Shown one piece after another: positions 43,567 through 54,544 of a stretch of 64,000 nucleotides of DNA. The stretch's first letter is position 1. Each line of letters opens with the position of its first letter. Below the pieces are notes generated by a model, which was not told where the DNA came from, searched no databases, and worked only from the letters and a program-made list of their open reading frames with translations. The DNA is taken from the NCBI RefSeq assembly GCF_000577245.1, contig NZ_CBYO010000016.1, forward strand, positions 240,237 to 304,236, read 5' to 3'. Position numbers and translations under genes: made by a program. This DNA comes from Paucisalibacillus algeriensis. Its GTDB lineage: Bacteria > Bacillota > Bacilli > Bacillales > Amphibacillaceae.

Positions 43567-43678
43567 AAATAAAATAATTCATGAAACTTTTTGTGAAGCA
43601 GTTTACTTGAGCTTCTAGTAGTTGTATCATTAATATGTAAGTGTACCTTGAATTACTTATTAGGGAGGGTTAACATAG

Positions 43679-43918
43679 ATGGCTTTCGTTATTTTAGATC
43701 CATGCAGACAAGAAAAAGCAGCTGAATGTGTCAGTGTCTGCCCAGTTGATTGTATAGAAGAGGGGCCAGATCAATTCTACATAGATCCAGATATTTGTAT
43801 TGACTGTGGAGCTTGTAAAGCAGCATGTCCAGTTGCGGCAATTGAGGAAGAATATGATTTGACACCAGAACAAGAAATTTTCTTAGAAAAAGCAGAAGAG
43901 TTTTTTGCGAATCGTTAA
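43679..43918 (+). CDS. fdx: 7Fe-type ferredoxin
   Basis: A 79-residue electron carrier. Cysteines C9, C17 and C50 can hold a [3Fe-4S] cluster and C21, C40, C43 and C46 a [4Fe-4S] cluster, the C-x7-C-x3-CP plus C-x2-C-x2-C-x3-CP pattern of seven-iron ferredoxins. C25 is an extra cysteine. The acidic C-terminal helix EQEIFLEKAEEFF is typical of bacillus Fdx. GGGAGGG lies upstream and a strong terminator follows, so it is monocistronic. Confidence 0.93.
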   Translation: MAFVILDPCRQEKAAECVSVCPVDCIEEGPDQFYIDPDICIDCGACKAACPVAAIEEEYDLTPEQEIFLEKAEEFFANR

Positions 43919-43931
43919 TATATTATAGTAG

Positions 43932-43966
43932 AAAATCCCGCTAGCAAAGTTGCTAACGGGATTTTA
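43932..43966. terminator. terminator of the ferredoxin gene
   Basis: AAAATCCCG-ct-AGCAA / TTGCT-aa-CGGGATTTT forms a long stem with one symmetrical mismatch, with A and T runs on both sides. Confidence 0.9.
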
Positions 43967-44062
43967 TGTATGTTGGTAATGTTCCCAGTATGTTATTCAG
44001 GAGTATTAAGATGGAGAACGATGTAAAAGTACTCTCTGGGAGGATGATTAAACTTTTTAATT

Positions 44063-44203
44063 CTATTCTTCTTCGACACTAACTGCTAGTTTACTAGATA
44101 TCCAACGTTTTGCCGTTGCCTCATCAACTTCATATACTTTTCCTGCACGAAAAAGCTCACCATGATAGGCAGTTTGAACATTCATTTTTACTTTGATCAT
44201 CAT
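44063..44203 (-). CDS. 46-residue small protein, phage-accessory-like
   Basis: A frame of 46 codons on the minus strand from ATGATGATC to TAG. The protein reads MMIKVKMNVQTAYHGELFRAGKVYEV..DEATAKRWI, with an initial beta strand and the GKVYEVDExTAxxW pattern that resembles the start of YqbF-like phage accessory proteins. AAGGAAGGGG lies nine bases upstream. Family likeness is moderate and its function is unknown. It lies alone in the otherwise gene-poor stretch 43919-44464, where I saw nothing else. Confidence 0.65.
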   Translation of the reverse strand: MMIKVKMNVQTAYHGELFRAGKVYEVDEATAKRWISSKLAVSVEEE

Positions 44204-44464
44204 AGTAAAAAACCCCTTCCTTATTCTATTATAACGAACAATAGAAAGTTTTTCTAATCATTTATTTGGATAATAGTGTCTTTTGCAAAAATAAGTACTC
44301 TTCAATTACTCGTTTTGCTTCTATGAATAACAATCTATTTCTACTAGTAGAATAATGGTTATGTGATTTGATATTTATTTTTCCAGATATCAAGAGTACT
44401 CTTTGGTGTTTTGTTCATACTAACTTTAGATTTTTAAAATATAATTAATGGAGATGAGTTAGAT

Positions 44465-44830
44465 ATGGAAATGGAAGCTAGAAATGCTACCGAAGAAGCA
44501 TTACTTGATTATAAAGCTGGGCTAGGTACATTTACAAAGAAAATGCCAAAGTTAGCAGAGCTGTATAATGCCTTTACTCAAGAGTGTTTTAAGGAGGGTG
44601 TTTTGTCTCAAAAGGAGAAGCAACTTATTGCATTAGGCATAAGTTTGTATTCTCAAGATGAATATTGCATTATTTATCATCTAAAAGGCTGTCTTGATCA
44701 AGGGTGCTCGGAGGAAGAAATTCTAGAGGCTGTCGGAGTGACAGCCGCATTTGGTGGCGGGGCTGCAATGAGTCAGGCGGTTACACTTGTTCAAGAGAGC
44801 ATGGAGGATTTAAACCAACTGAAACAGTAA
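44465..44830 (+). CDS. carboxymuconolactone decarboxylase/AhpD-like protein
   Basis: A 121-residue all-helical protein of the CMD/AhpD family. The core [31 protein letters not shown] contains C-x3-H, with a second cysteine four residues later. AhpD itself has a redox CxxC, which is missing here, so a peroxidase-linked role is uncertain. The A-rich [14 protein letters not shown] helix is typical. GGAG lies upstream; an in-frame ATG two codons later is the alternative start. Confidence 0.82.
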   Translation: MEMEARNATEEALLDYKAGLGTFTKKMPKLAELYNAFTQECFKEGVLSQKEKQLIALGISLYSQDEYCIIYHLKGCLDQGCSEEEILEAVGVTAAFGGGAAMSQAVTLVQESMEDLNQLKQ

Positions 44831-44851
44831 AGTGGCTGTTTGTAAGACATG

Positions 44852-44881
44852 AAAGAGAGGTGAAACTTGCACCTCTCTTTA
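44852..44881. terminator. bidirectional terminator
   Basis: AAAGAGAGGTG / CACCTCTCTTT with a 7-base loop separates the AhpD-like gene from the convergent YyaL-like gene. Confidence 0.9.
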
Positions 44882-44914
44882 AATGTTAGATATGGTTAAT
44901 TTAGTCCTAGATTT

Positions 44915-46975
44915 CTAATGCATTGGTAATATTGTTGAAAGTGCCTGACTGATATCTGTAGTCGGTTGTTGACATGCAAAATTTTCACAAACATAAATCG
45001 TTGTTTTGTCATGCAACTTTTTATATTCTGCAGCGAACGGAGCTACAGTATTAAACACACTAGAATCTTCTGCAATAAGTAAAGAGATGTCCGGTATGAA
45101 CTTTTCAGCAAGCGTGTTGAGCATTTGATTCGATGAATCGTTCCGGCCTAAAATCACCACTTCTTTTGTCGGGTTCTCCGTTAGAAGCAAACTCTGGATA
45201 AAGAAAGTCCCTGCAGATGCTTGCCTATTTATATCCTCAAAGAAGGTATAATACATTTCATCTACTTTATCCAGATAAGCAGTCTCTCCAGTTAAATAAC
45301 CCATTTGAACAAGGACAAATGCCGCTACACTATTTCCAGAAGGAGTAGCAGCATCATAGATTTCCTTATCATTGGAAATTAGCTTTTCATTATCTTTTCC
45401 ACTAAAGAAATAGCCACCATTTTCATCATCCCAGAATAAATCATTCATTTGATTAACAAGAGATTTTCCTTTTTTTAAGTAGTTCAAGTTATACGTCGCC
45501 TGATAAAGCTCGAGATATGCCAAAGTGAGGTAAGCATAATCATCCAAATAACCTTTATATTTGGTTTCACCATCCCGGCACCGCGCCATTAAGCGGTCTT
45601 CCACTATAATCCTTGATTCAATAAATTGAATAGCTCTATCGGCCATAGTCAAATAATCTTCCGAATGAAATACGCTACCAGCTTTAGCTAAACCAGCAAT
45701 CATCATGGCGTTCCATGAGGTTAGTATTTTATCATCAACATGAGGATAATTTCGCTTTTTACGTTCGACCAAAAGTTTTTGTCTTGCTTCTTCCAAGTGT
45801 TCGTTTAACTCATTCAGTGAGAGATCGAACTCTTCGGCAACACTTTCTGGATTTGATTTGATTAGGTTAGGTATATTTTTTCCTTCAAAATTACCATATG
45901 GGGATATGCCATAGACTGTCGTGTAAATCTCGCCTAATTCTTCCCCTAATATCTCGTATATTTCTTCATCTTTCCAGACATAATATCTTCCTTCTACACC
46001 TTCAGAATCCGCATCAATAGCAGAATAAAAAGCACCATCTGTACTAGTCATTTCCCGTTTGGTAAAATCTATTATTTGTTCAGCGATTTGTTTATAAAAC
46101 GGATTCTTTGTAATTTGATAGCATTCGGTATACACCGATAGTAAGAGGGCATTATCATAAAGCATTTTCTCAAAATGTGGGACGAGCCACTTCTCATCGG
46201 TCGAATACCTGGCAAATCCATAGCCAACATGGTCCCAAATACCACCTGCAGCCATGTTCTGCAATGAACTTTCAACCATCTTTAATGCAGCAATTTTACC
46301 GGTGAAATAGTAATAACGTAGTAGGAACAATAAATTCTGTGGTTGTGGAAACTTTGGTGCTTCCCAAAAGCCACCATATGAAAAATCAAATCCACGCCCT
46401 AATTGTTGAAAGGCTTTGTCTGCCGTTTCAATCGTTAATCGGTCTTTACTCTTTTCACGGGTGGTACTTTCTAATGCTTGTCTTACACTTTCGGTTACCT
46501 CAGAGATATGCTCAGGATCTGTAGAATACTTGTTATGTAATTGTTCCAAAGCCTCGATTAACCCAGGTCTACCATATTTACTTTCTTTAGGAAAATACGT
46601 CCCGGCATAAAATGGTATTTTTTCTGGTGTCATAAAAATATTGAGTGGCCAACCACCATGTCCGGCCATCATCTGGCAAACTTTCATATAGATGGAGTCA
46701 ATATCTGGTCGTTCTTCCCGGTCTACTTTTATGGATATGTAATGTTCATTTAGTAATTTTGCAACTTCTTCATCTTCGAAGGATTCATGTGCCATGACAT
46801 GGCACCAATGGCAAGTGCTGTAGCCAATTGAAAGAAATATAGGCTTGTTCTCTTCGCTCGCTTTTAAGAAGGCTTCCTCACTCCAGGGATACCAGTTTAC
46901 AGGATTATGTGCATGTTGAAGTAAGTAAGGTGACTTTTCTTCAATTAATTTATTTGATGTTTTATTTTCTTTCAC
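44915..46975 (-). CDS. thioredoxin-domain protein, YyaL/DUF255 family
   Basis: A 686-residue protein: an N-terminal thioredoxin-like domain (residues 1-165; [29 protein letters not shown] with Cxx[12 protein letters not shown]) and then an (alpha/alpha)6 barrel related to N-acylglucosamine 2-epimerases. The family is conserved from bacteria to man (SPATA20); its biochemical role is unknown. The start is GTG at 46975 after AAAGGTGGG. A 16-bp palindrome lies just upstream. Confidence 0.88.
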   Translation of the reverse strand: MKENKTSNKLIEEKSPYLLQHAHNPVNWYPWSEEAFLKASEENKPIFLSIGYSTCHWCHVMAHESFEDEEVAKLLNEHYISIKVDREERPDIDSIYMKVCQMMAGHGGWPLNIFMTPEKIPFYAGTYFPKESKYGRPGLIEALEQLHNKYSTDPEHISEVTESVRQALESTTREKSKDRLTIETADKAFQQLGRGFDFSYGGFWEAPKFPQPQNLLFLLRYYYFTGKIAALKMVESSLQNMAAGGIWDHVGYGFARYSTDEKWLVPHFEKMLYDNALLLSVYTECYQITKNPFYKQIAEQIIDFTKREMTSTDGAFYSAIDADSEGVEGRYYVWKDEEIYEILGEELGEIYTTVYGISPYGNFEGKNIPNLIKSNPESVAEEFDLSLNELNEHLEEARQKLLVERKKRNYPHVDDKILTSWNAMMIAGLAKAGSVFHSEDYLTMADRAIQFIESRIIVEDRLMARCRDGETKYKGYLDDYAYLTLAYLELYQATYNLNYLKKGKSLVNQMNDLFWDDENGGYFFSGKDNEKLISNDKEIYDAATPSGNSVAAFVLVQMGYLTGETAYLDKVDEMYYTFFEDINRQASAGTFFIQSLLLTENPTKEVVILGRNDSSNQMLNTLAEKFIPDISLLIAEDSSVFNTVAPFAAEYKKLHDKTTIYVCENFACQQPTTDISQALSTILPMH

Positions 46976-46991
46976 TCGGTTCCCACCTTTT

Positions 46992-47007
46992 TATACAAAC
47001 TTGTATA
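46992..47007. promoter_or_regulatory. palindrome upstream of the YyaL-like gene
   Basis: TATACAA-AC-TTGTATA has perfect 7-bp arms. It lies 17 bp before the GTG start and could be an operator for an unknown regulator. Confidence 0.4.
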
Positions 47008-47062
47008 TACAATTATGTTACCCAAACTAAATAAAAAATGACAGAAAGATGTAAAAGCAATC

Positions 47063-48070
47063 CTATAACACCCGCAATCTCTCCTTCGCTTGTTTATCCC
47101 CTTTTAATGCCGCTTTTTGATACCAGGTCTTTGCTTTTTTTAGGTTTATTGGTGTCCCAATCCCATTCTCATAACAATGCCCAAGATTAAATTCTCCATA
47201 TGAGTCTCCATGATCTGCAGCCATTTTATACCATGAGATTGCTTCTTCCCCTAAGCCATTTTCCACTGCTTCATGCCCTAGTTTATTGGCTGCAAATACA
47301 TCACCAGCAAGGGCTGATTTTATATACCAACTTCTTGATTCGTTAAGGTCACTCTTAGTTCCAACCCCATTTTCATACATATACCCCAATGTATACATTG
47401 CCTCGGGGACTTCTTTTTCTGCAGCTTGCATAAAAAGTTCCAATGCACGGTTAGCATTCTTATCTACATATTCACCACGTAAATACATATCCGCATAGTT
47501 ATTCATTGCATCTGGATAACCTTTTTCGGCGGCTTCTTTATAACAAAAATAGGTCTTTCCTAAATCCTTACCTACCACTTTTCCCATATAGTAATAATTA
47601 CCCAACCAATAAAGAGCCTCTGGGTTCCCTGCTTTCGCTGATGCTTCGAACCAGGGAAATGCCCAATCATCATGTTCAATGTTTCTATACAAGTGGCCAA
47701 GCTCTAATTGCGCATTTACATTACCAATTACGGCATATTGATAGAGTGAAATAGCTTCCTCTAATTCTTCATCCTCCATATAAATAATCGATAATTCATC
47801 TGTTGGCTTAATGATTTCTATTAAAGTAGTAAGTAAATTACGTGTAATTATTGGGCTGTATTCACCTTTTACTTCAGTTAAATTAGATAGTTGTTTGTAT
47901 AATAAGTTAATATCATCAGGAAATGTTTGAGTAGGAGAGACGCACTCCTTAAATATCGATTGTATATTATCAATCAAGTCTTCGCTTTTTATCAAATTTT
48001 CTAATTGTTTTGCAGTATTTATGAAACCTTTGTTATATAATTCCTTTTGCAAATCGTGCACGTTCACCAA
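47063..48070 (-). CDS. Sel1-repeat protein
   Basis: A 335-residue protein. The first 100 residues are a helical region without a recognised fold. From about residue 105 on there are six or seven Sel1-like repeats of about 36 residues (pattern A-x2-x-LG-x2-Y-x2-G-x4-D-x2-K-A-x2-W-x2-A-A-x2-G), for example AMYTLGYMYENGVGTKSDLNESRSWYIKSALAGD. Such solenoids mediate protein contacts. The start is TTG (48070) or GTG (48067), both near AAAGGTGA; the choice is open. Monocistronic. Confidence 0.85.
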   Translation of the reverse strand: MVNVHDLQKELYNKGFINTAKQLENLIKSEDLIDNIQSIFKECVSPTQTFPDDINLLYKQLSNLTEVKGEYSPIITRNLLTTLIEIIKPTDELSIIYMEDEELEEAISLYQYAVIGNVNAQLELGHLYRNIEHDDWAFPWFEASAKAGNPEALYWLGNYYYMGKVVGKDLGKTYFCYKEAAEKGYPDAMNNYADMYLRGEYVDKNANRALELFMQAAEKEVPEAMYTLGYMYENGVGTKSDLNESRSWYIKSALAGDVFAANKLGHEAVENGLGEEAISWYKMAADHGDSYGEFNLGHCYENGIGTPINLKKAKTWYQKAALKGDKQAKERLRVL

Positions 48071-48133
48071 ACAGTCACCTTTCTACATCTGATTTTCTAG
48101 AGTATCTCATATTTTATATGGATAAGCACGGAA

Positions 48134-48205
48134 TTGACAAAAAAGAAAATATTATATGTATTTCCATATTCTACCTCCTAGTTAAATACAATAACGTGGA
48201 AATAC
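48134..48205 (+). promoter_or_regulatory. inverted repeat and possible promoter ahead of dtpT
   Basis: GTATTTCCA (48158-48166) and TGGAAATAC (48197-48205) are perfect 9-bp arms 30 bases apart. TTGACA at 48134 is the best -35, but its -10 is unclear. The remainder of the 310-bp gap to 48380 holds only AT-rich sequence and the ribosome site. Confidence 0.4.
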
Positions 48206-48380
48206 TAATCCCTATACCGCTTACATAAGAAGATTTCGCCATCTTACTACTTTTTAGAACAATTCCACTTCTTGATAATCCCTTTACGTGAACGGATATA
48301 TATTTTAAACTGTTTTAGTCGACTCCTTGAGAGTTTTCAGTTTATTTACGAAATTTAAACATCAGGAGGCTTTTACTTCA

Positions 48381-49877
48381 ATGAAATCACATGATAAGGA
48401 GTCCATTCTAAAAACCATCCCTCAAAAAGGTTTTTTTGGTCATCCAAAAGGTTTATCAACGCTATTCTTTACTGAGTTCTGGGAACGTTTCTCGTACTAT
48501 GGAATGCGTGCCATTTTGCTATTCTATATGTACTATGAAGTTAAAGACGGCGGACTAGGTATTGATCAAACAACTGCAAATTCCATTATGGCGATCTATG
48601 GATCGCTCGTTTATATGTCAGGTATTATCGGTGGTTGGATAGCTGACCGAATTCTAGGTACTGCACGAACCGTATTCCATGGTGGAGTTCTCATCATGGT
48701 CGGTCACGTCATTCTAGCATTACCACTAGGTGCACCAGGATTATTTATCTCCATGTTCTTTATCATCATCGGAACAGGTTTACTGAAACCAAACGTTGGT
48801 GGTATGGTTGGGGATCTTTACAGCATGAAAGACCCACGTCGTGATTCTGGTTTCAGTATCTACTATATGGGTATTAACATGGGTGCATTCATTGCTCCAT
48901 ATATTGTTGGAACACTAGGTGAGGAAGTTAACTTCCACTTAGGATTTGGTGTTGCAGCAATTGGTATGGCTATTGGTTTAATTGTGTATGTTATCACTCG
49001 AAAGAAGTTTCTTGGACTTGCTGGTTCCGTTGTGCCCAATCCATTAACGAAACCTGAAAAAGGTCGTATTACGAAGATTGTTCTTCTTGTGCTTGTTGCC
49101 TTAGGAATTGTTGGCTGGGCTGGAATTTCTGGTGGTTGGTTAACCGTTGAACGTGTTATATTTTCCATTAGTATTCTAGGAATTATTATTCCAACTGCAT
49201 ACTTTATTTTTATGTATCGTAGTCCTAAAACTAGTAAAGATGAAAAATCTCGTCTGCTAGCATATATACCATTGTTTGTAGCAGCTATGGTATTCTGGGC
49301 AATTGCAGAACAACAATCAAGTATCCTTGCGACATTCGCAAATGAACGTACAAACTTAAACTTTATGGGATTAGAGCTTAAAGCATCGTGGTTCCAATCT
49401 CTAAATCCATTATTCATTATTATGTTCGCACCATTATTTGCAGGTTTGTGGACTAAACTCGGGGACAAGCAACCATCTGTTGCTCATAAATTCTCATTCG
49501 GACTTGTTTTTGCCGGTTTAGCATTTATTGTAATGATGCTACCAGCATACCTAAACGGTGGTACAGGAACATTAGTAAGTCCACTATGGCTAGTATTATG
49601 TTTCTTCCTAATTGTAATGGGGGAACTATTAATTTCACCAGTAGGGTTATCTGCATCAACAAAACTTGCACCTGCTGCCTTTGCTGCACAGATGATGAGT
49701 CTATGGAATCTTTCCAATTCATCCGCACAAGCTATCAATGCACAGGTTGTACGTTTCTATACAGAAGAAACCGAAATCATGTACTTCGGTGTAATTGGTG
49801 GTATTGCTATCCTATTAGGTATTTTGCTATTTCTTTTCTCTCCTAAGTTAAAGGAATTTATGAGAGGTTTAAACTAA
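48381..49877 (+). CDS. dtpT: proton-dependent di/tripeptide transporter (POT family)
   Basis: A 498-residue secondary transporter with 14 predicted helices. The proton-coupling motif in TM1 (FTEFWERFSYYGMRAILLFYMYYE), the TM2-3 signature GGWIADRILGTARTVFHGG, and the GINMGAFIAPYIVG motif are diagnostic of POT peptide transporters. The frame is open for 18 further codons upstream, but AGGAGG eleven bases before 48381 sets the start. It imports short peptides as nitrogen and carbon source and stands alone before a strong terminator. Confidence 0.94.
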   Translation: MKSHDKESILKTIPQKGFFGHPKGLSTLFFTEFWERFSYYGMRAILLFYMYYEVKDGGLGIDQTTANSIMAIYGSLVYMSGIIGGWIADRILGTARTVFHGGVLIMVGHVILALPLGAPGLFISMFFIIIGTGLLKPNVGGMVGDLYSMKDPRRDSGFSIYYMGINMGAFIAPYIVGTLGEEVNFHLGFGVAAIGMAIGLIVYVITRKKFLGLAGSVVPNPLTKPEKGRITKIVLLVLVALGIVGWAGISGGWLTVERVIFSISILGIIIPTAYFIFMYRSPKTSKDEKSRLLAYIPLFVAAMVFWAIAEQQSSILATFANERTNLNFMGLELKASWFQSLNPLFIIMFAPLFAGLWTKLGDKQPSVAHKFSFGLVFAGLAFIVMMLPAYLNGGTGTLVSPLWLVLCFFLIVMGELLISPVGLSASTKLAPAAFAAQMMSLWNLSNSSAQAINAQVVRFYTEETEIMYFGVIGGIAILLGILLFLFSPKLKEFMRGLN

Positions 49878-49896
49878 TAAATAATATAATAAAGAG

Positions 49897-49943
49897 GCCG
49901 ACTCTTGGAACAGGTATTCCTGGTTTAAGAGTCGGCTTTTTTG
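49897..49943 (+). terminator. terminator of dtpT
   Basis: GCCGACTCTT / AAGAGTCGGC with a 20-base loop is followed by TTTTTTG. Confidence 0.9.
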
Positions 49944-50038
49944 TACAAAAACCACCATAAGATAAAACATCAACCAAGTCTTTCATACCTCTTTTATGGT
50001 AATGTTAACTATAGAAATGGTAATTAGGAGAGAGATAT

Positions 50039-50794
50039 ATGAAACAAACCATTCAATACAAGAAAAACTACCACATCGAGCTAGGTGATGTTGATTTTAA
50101 AAAGGAACTACGATTAAGTGCATTATTTGGATACTTTCAAGACGTAGCCAATTTGGCCGCCGAGAGTCTTGGTGTGGGAATTACCCAGTTGGTAGAAAAC
50201 TATGGTGTTGCCTTTGTGCTGATGCGGATACGTGTGGATGTTATTCGAAATCCTAAACTGGACGAAGAGGTAACTATTAAAACTTGGCCACTTAAGCCAA
50301 GAAAGCTAGAGTTTGAACGTGATTATCTAGTATATGATAAAAATGGAAAGGTAATTGCTCGTGCAGTGTCTGTATGGGTGATTATGGATTTAAAGAAGCG
50401 TCGCTTAAAACGTAGTGAGGCAATTAATTTGGAGTATCCGGAACTAATTGAAGATAGAGCAATAGAAGTATCCATTGGAAAACTGAAGGGAACAGAGAAT
50501 CTACAGACTGCCTATCATAAGACCATTGGATATAGTGATATAGATTTCAATGGACATTTAAATAATTCCAAATATGTGGATTATATTATGGATTGCTTCC
50601 AATTAGCCGAGCATAAAAGATATCGTATCAGTTCAATTGAAGTAAACTATTTAAACGAAGCTCTACCAGGGGATACATTAATTTTAAAGAAGGATTTATC
50701 CAATATGGATCAAAACATTATATTTGTTGAAGGATTAAGGGAAGAGGATGAGAAGGTAGTCTTTCGTTCGCAAGTGAAAATCGAAGAGAATTAA
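50039..50794 (+). CDS. acyl-ACP thioesterase
   Basis: A 251-residue double hot-dog protein of the FatA/FatB-like acyl-ACP thioesterase family. Each half carries one hot-dog fold; the catalytic YSDIDFNGHLNNSKYVDY motif (Asp, Asn and His) is in the second half. The first half has LFGYFQDVANLAAESLG. Bacterial members release fatty acids from acyl carrier protein, but physiological roles in bacilli are unclear. TAGGAGAGA lies upstream. Monocistronic. Confidence 0.85.
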   Translation: MKQTIQYKKNYHIELGDVDFKKELRLSALFGYFQDVANLAAESLGVGITQLVENYGVAFVLMRIRVDVIRNPKLDEEVTIKTWPLKPRKLEFERDYLVYDKNGKVIARAVSVWVIMDLKKRRLKRSEAINLEYPELIEDRAIEVSIGKLKGTENLQTAYHKTIGYSDIDFNGHLNNSKYVDYIMDCFQLAEHKRYRISSIEVNYLNEALPGDTLILKKDLSNMDQNIIFVEGLREEDEKVVFRSQVKIEEN

Positions 50795-50801
50795 GCATTA
50801 G

Positions 50802-50838
50802 GAACTGGAAAGGTCAGTATTTGGCTTTTTCAGTTCTT
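50802..50838 (+). terminator. terminator of the thioesterase gene
   Basis: GGAACTG-AAA pairs with TTT-CAGTTC, followed by TTCTTGTTT. Confidence 0.65.
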
Positions 50839-50913
50839 CTTGTTTAGATAAAAAATCTACCAAAAAAGTGACAATTAAGATAGAATGGTCTAGAAAAACA
50901 AGGAGGGGGGAAA

Positions 50914-52449
50914 ATGATGAGGAAAATATTAAGCGCTTTCATAATTCTATCACTATTATGTTTCGTCCCTATACCAGTTCATGCGGAAGAAAAAGATACA
51001 TGGGAAGATGAAATGATTTATTTTATTATGATTGATCGTTTCCATAATGGTGATACCTCTAATGATTATGAAGTGGAAGTAAACGACCCAAGGGCATATC
51101 ATGGTGGGGATTTTCAGGGTATTATTGAAAAACTGGATTATATTAAAGAAATGGGATTTACTTCAATATGGCTAACTCCAATTGTTAAAAATGAACCAAA
51201 GGGATACCACGGCTATTGGACAGAAGATTTCTATGAAGTGGAAGAGCATTTTGGAAAACTAGAAGATTTCAAGTCATTAGTGGAGGAAGCTCATAACCGG
51301 GATATGAAGATTATTTTGGACCTAGTTGTCAATCATACTGGTTATCAACATTCATGGATTACAGACCCAGAGAAGCAGGACAGGTTTCATGAAGACCAAA
51401 CGATATATGATTGGGATAATCAAGAAAATGTAGAGAATGGTAGACTAGCAGGTCTCCCTGACTTGGCCCAAGAAAATCCTGAAACTCGAAAGTACTTGTT
51501 AGACATGGCAAAATGGTGGATTGAAGAAACAGATATCGATGGCTACCGTCTTGATACGGTTAAGCATGTACCAAAGGATTTTTGGGAGGAATTTGCAGCG
51601 GAAGTGAAGTCAGTCAAAGAAGATTTCTTTTTAATTGGAGAGGTCTGGCATAACGATCCCAACTATGTTGCCGATTACACGAAAACAGGGATTGATTCTT
51701 TTGTCGATTATCCATTCTATAACGAGGCAACACGAATCTTTAGCAATTCGGACCAACGTATTGGACGCTATATGCATAGTATTTGGGAACGTAATACCAC
51801 ACTATATGAGAATCCATTTGTACTTGGAAACTTTATCGATAATCATGATAATAAGCGTTTTACCCGTTCCGTACTGGAAAATGGAGAGGATCCAATCACT
51901 CGGTCGAAATTAGCTTTAACGTATTTGTATACAGCACCTGGAATTCCAATTATCTACTATGGAACTGAAATAGCCATGGATGGTGGTGAAGATCCAGATA
52001 ATCGCCGAATGATGGAATTCAAAGACCATGAACTAATAACCTATATTTCTACTTTAGCTGAATTGAGAAAGAACCACCCTGCCTTAACGAAAGGTGAATT
52101 TAATATGCTAGTTGATCAAATTGGTACGTCGGTATTTTTGCGAACGTATGAGGATGAGCAAATTTTAATAGCAATTAATAATACAACTGAGAATCAAGAA
52201 GTAGTTCTTACAGATGAGGAATTACCAACCAATAGTAAGTTAGTTGCTAAACTAGGGGAAGATACTATTATGAAAAGCGATTATGGGTATGTACTTCATC
52301 TGCCGAAAGAAACCTCTGAGATTTATGTAGTTAAAGAAGTAGAGAAAGAGGATATGACTAGTTCTTCAAATATATGGTACTACCTGGTTACCGGTTTGGG
52401 TGTTGTCTTATTTATCATTTGGTATGTGAGCCGTAAGAGAAGAGTATAA
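50914..52449 (+). CDS. extracellular membrane-anchored alpha-amylase (GH13)
   Basis: A 511-residue secreted glycosidase. Residues 1-24 form a signal peptide (cleavage after VHA), then a GH13 barrel with nucleophile Asp in DGYRLDTVKH, acid/base Glu in LIGEVWHN and the third acid in FIDNHDN. DLVVNHTG is the conserved region I. The C-terminus has one transmembrane helix (about 485-505) followed by RKRRV, so the enzyme stays on the outer face of the membrane. AGGAGGGGGG lies upstream. It would break starch outside the cell into maltodextrins for the importer below. Confidence 0.92.
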   Translation: MMRKILSAFIILSLLCFVPIPVHAEEKDTWEDEMIYFIMIDRFHNGDTSNDYEVEVNDPRAYHGGDFQGIIEKLDYIKEMGFTSIWLTPIVKNEPKGYHGYWTEDFYEVEEHFGKLEDFKSLVEEAHNRDMKIILDLVVNHTGYQHSWITDPEKQDRFHEDQTIYDWDNQENVENGRLAGLPDLAQENPETRKYLLDMAKWWIEETDIDGYRLDTVKHVPKDFWEEFAAEVKSVKEDFFLIGEVWHNDPNYVADYTKTGIDSFVDYPFYNEATRIFSNSDQRIGRYMHSIWERNTTLYENPFVLGNFIDNHDNKRFTRSVLENGEDPITRSKLALTYLYTAPGIPIIYYGTEIAMDGGEDPDNRRMMEFKDHELITYISTLAELRKNHPALTKGEFNMLVDQIGTSVFLRTYEDEQILIAINNTTENQEVVLTDEELPTNSKLVAKLGEDTIMKSDYGYVLHLPKETSEIYVVKEVEKEDMTSSSNIWYYLVTGLGVVLFIIWYVSRKRRV

Positions 52450-52453
52450 AGGA

Positions 52454-52497
52454 AAAAGGACTGAAATTGAAGTAAAAGTTTTTTCAGTCCTTTTATT
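52454..52497. terminator. bidirectional terminator between amylase and neopullulanase genes
   Basis: AAAAGGACTGAAA / TTTCAGTCCTTTT is a perfect 13-bp stem with a 15-base loop. Confidence 0.9.
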
Positions 52498-52503
52498 ATT
52501 TAT

Positions 52504-54393
<1,890 letters not shown>

Positions 54394-54433
54394 AATAGAG
54401 TTTTAACTGGTATTAATCGAAACTATGAAAAGG

Positions 54434-54519
54434 CTTGCAATAATCTATAAAACTTGTATAATGAAATAGAAATGATTGTGCAAACGTTTTCCTAAAATGA
54501 TTTGTGCAAGCGTTATCAC
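54434..54519 (+). promoter_or_regulatory. promoter and two LacI/CcpA-like operators of mdxEFG
   Basis: CTTGCA (54434) and the perfect TATAAT (54457-54462) form a 17-base-spaced promoter. Downstream lie TTGTGCAAACGTTTTCC (54477-54493) and TTGTGCAAGCGTTATCAC (54502-54519), 25 bp apart. Both fit LacI-family and CcpA sites placed to block elongation. MalR, encoded at the end of the region, is the likely local regulator. Confidence 0.7.
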
Positions 54520-54544
54520 TACATCCTTTGGGGGGTAAATTAAA

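Noticed and set aside
49586..49846. Cysteine-rich 86-codon frame inside dtpT
   Set aside because: Frame-shifted shadow of conserved transporter sequence.
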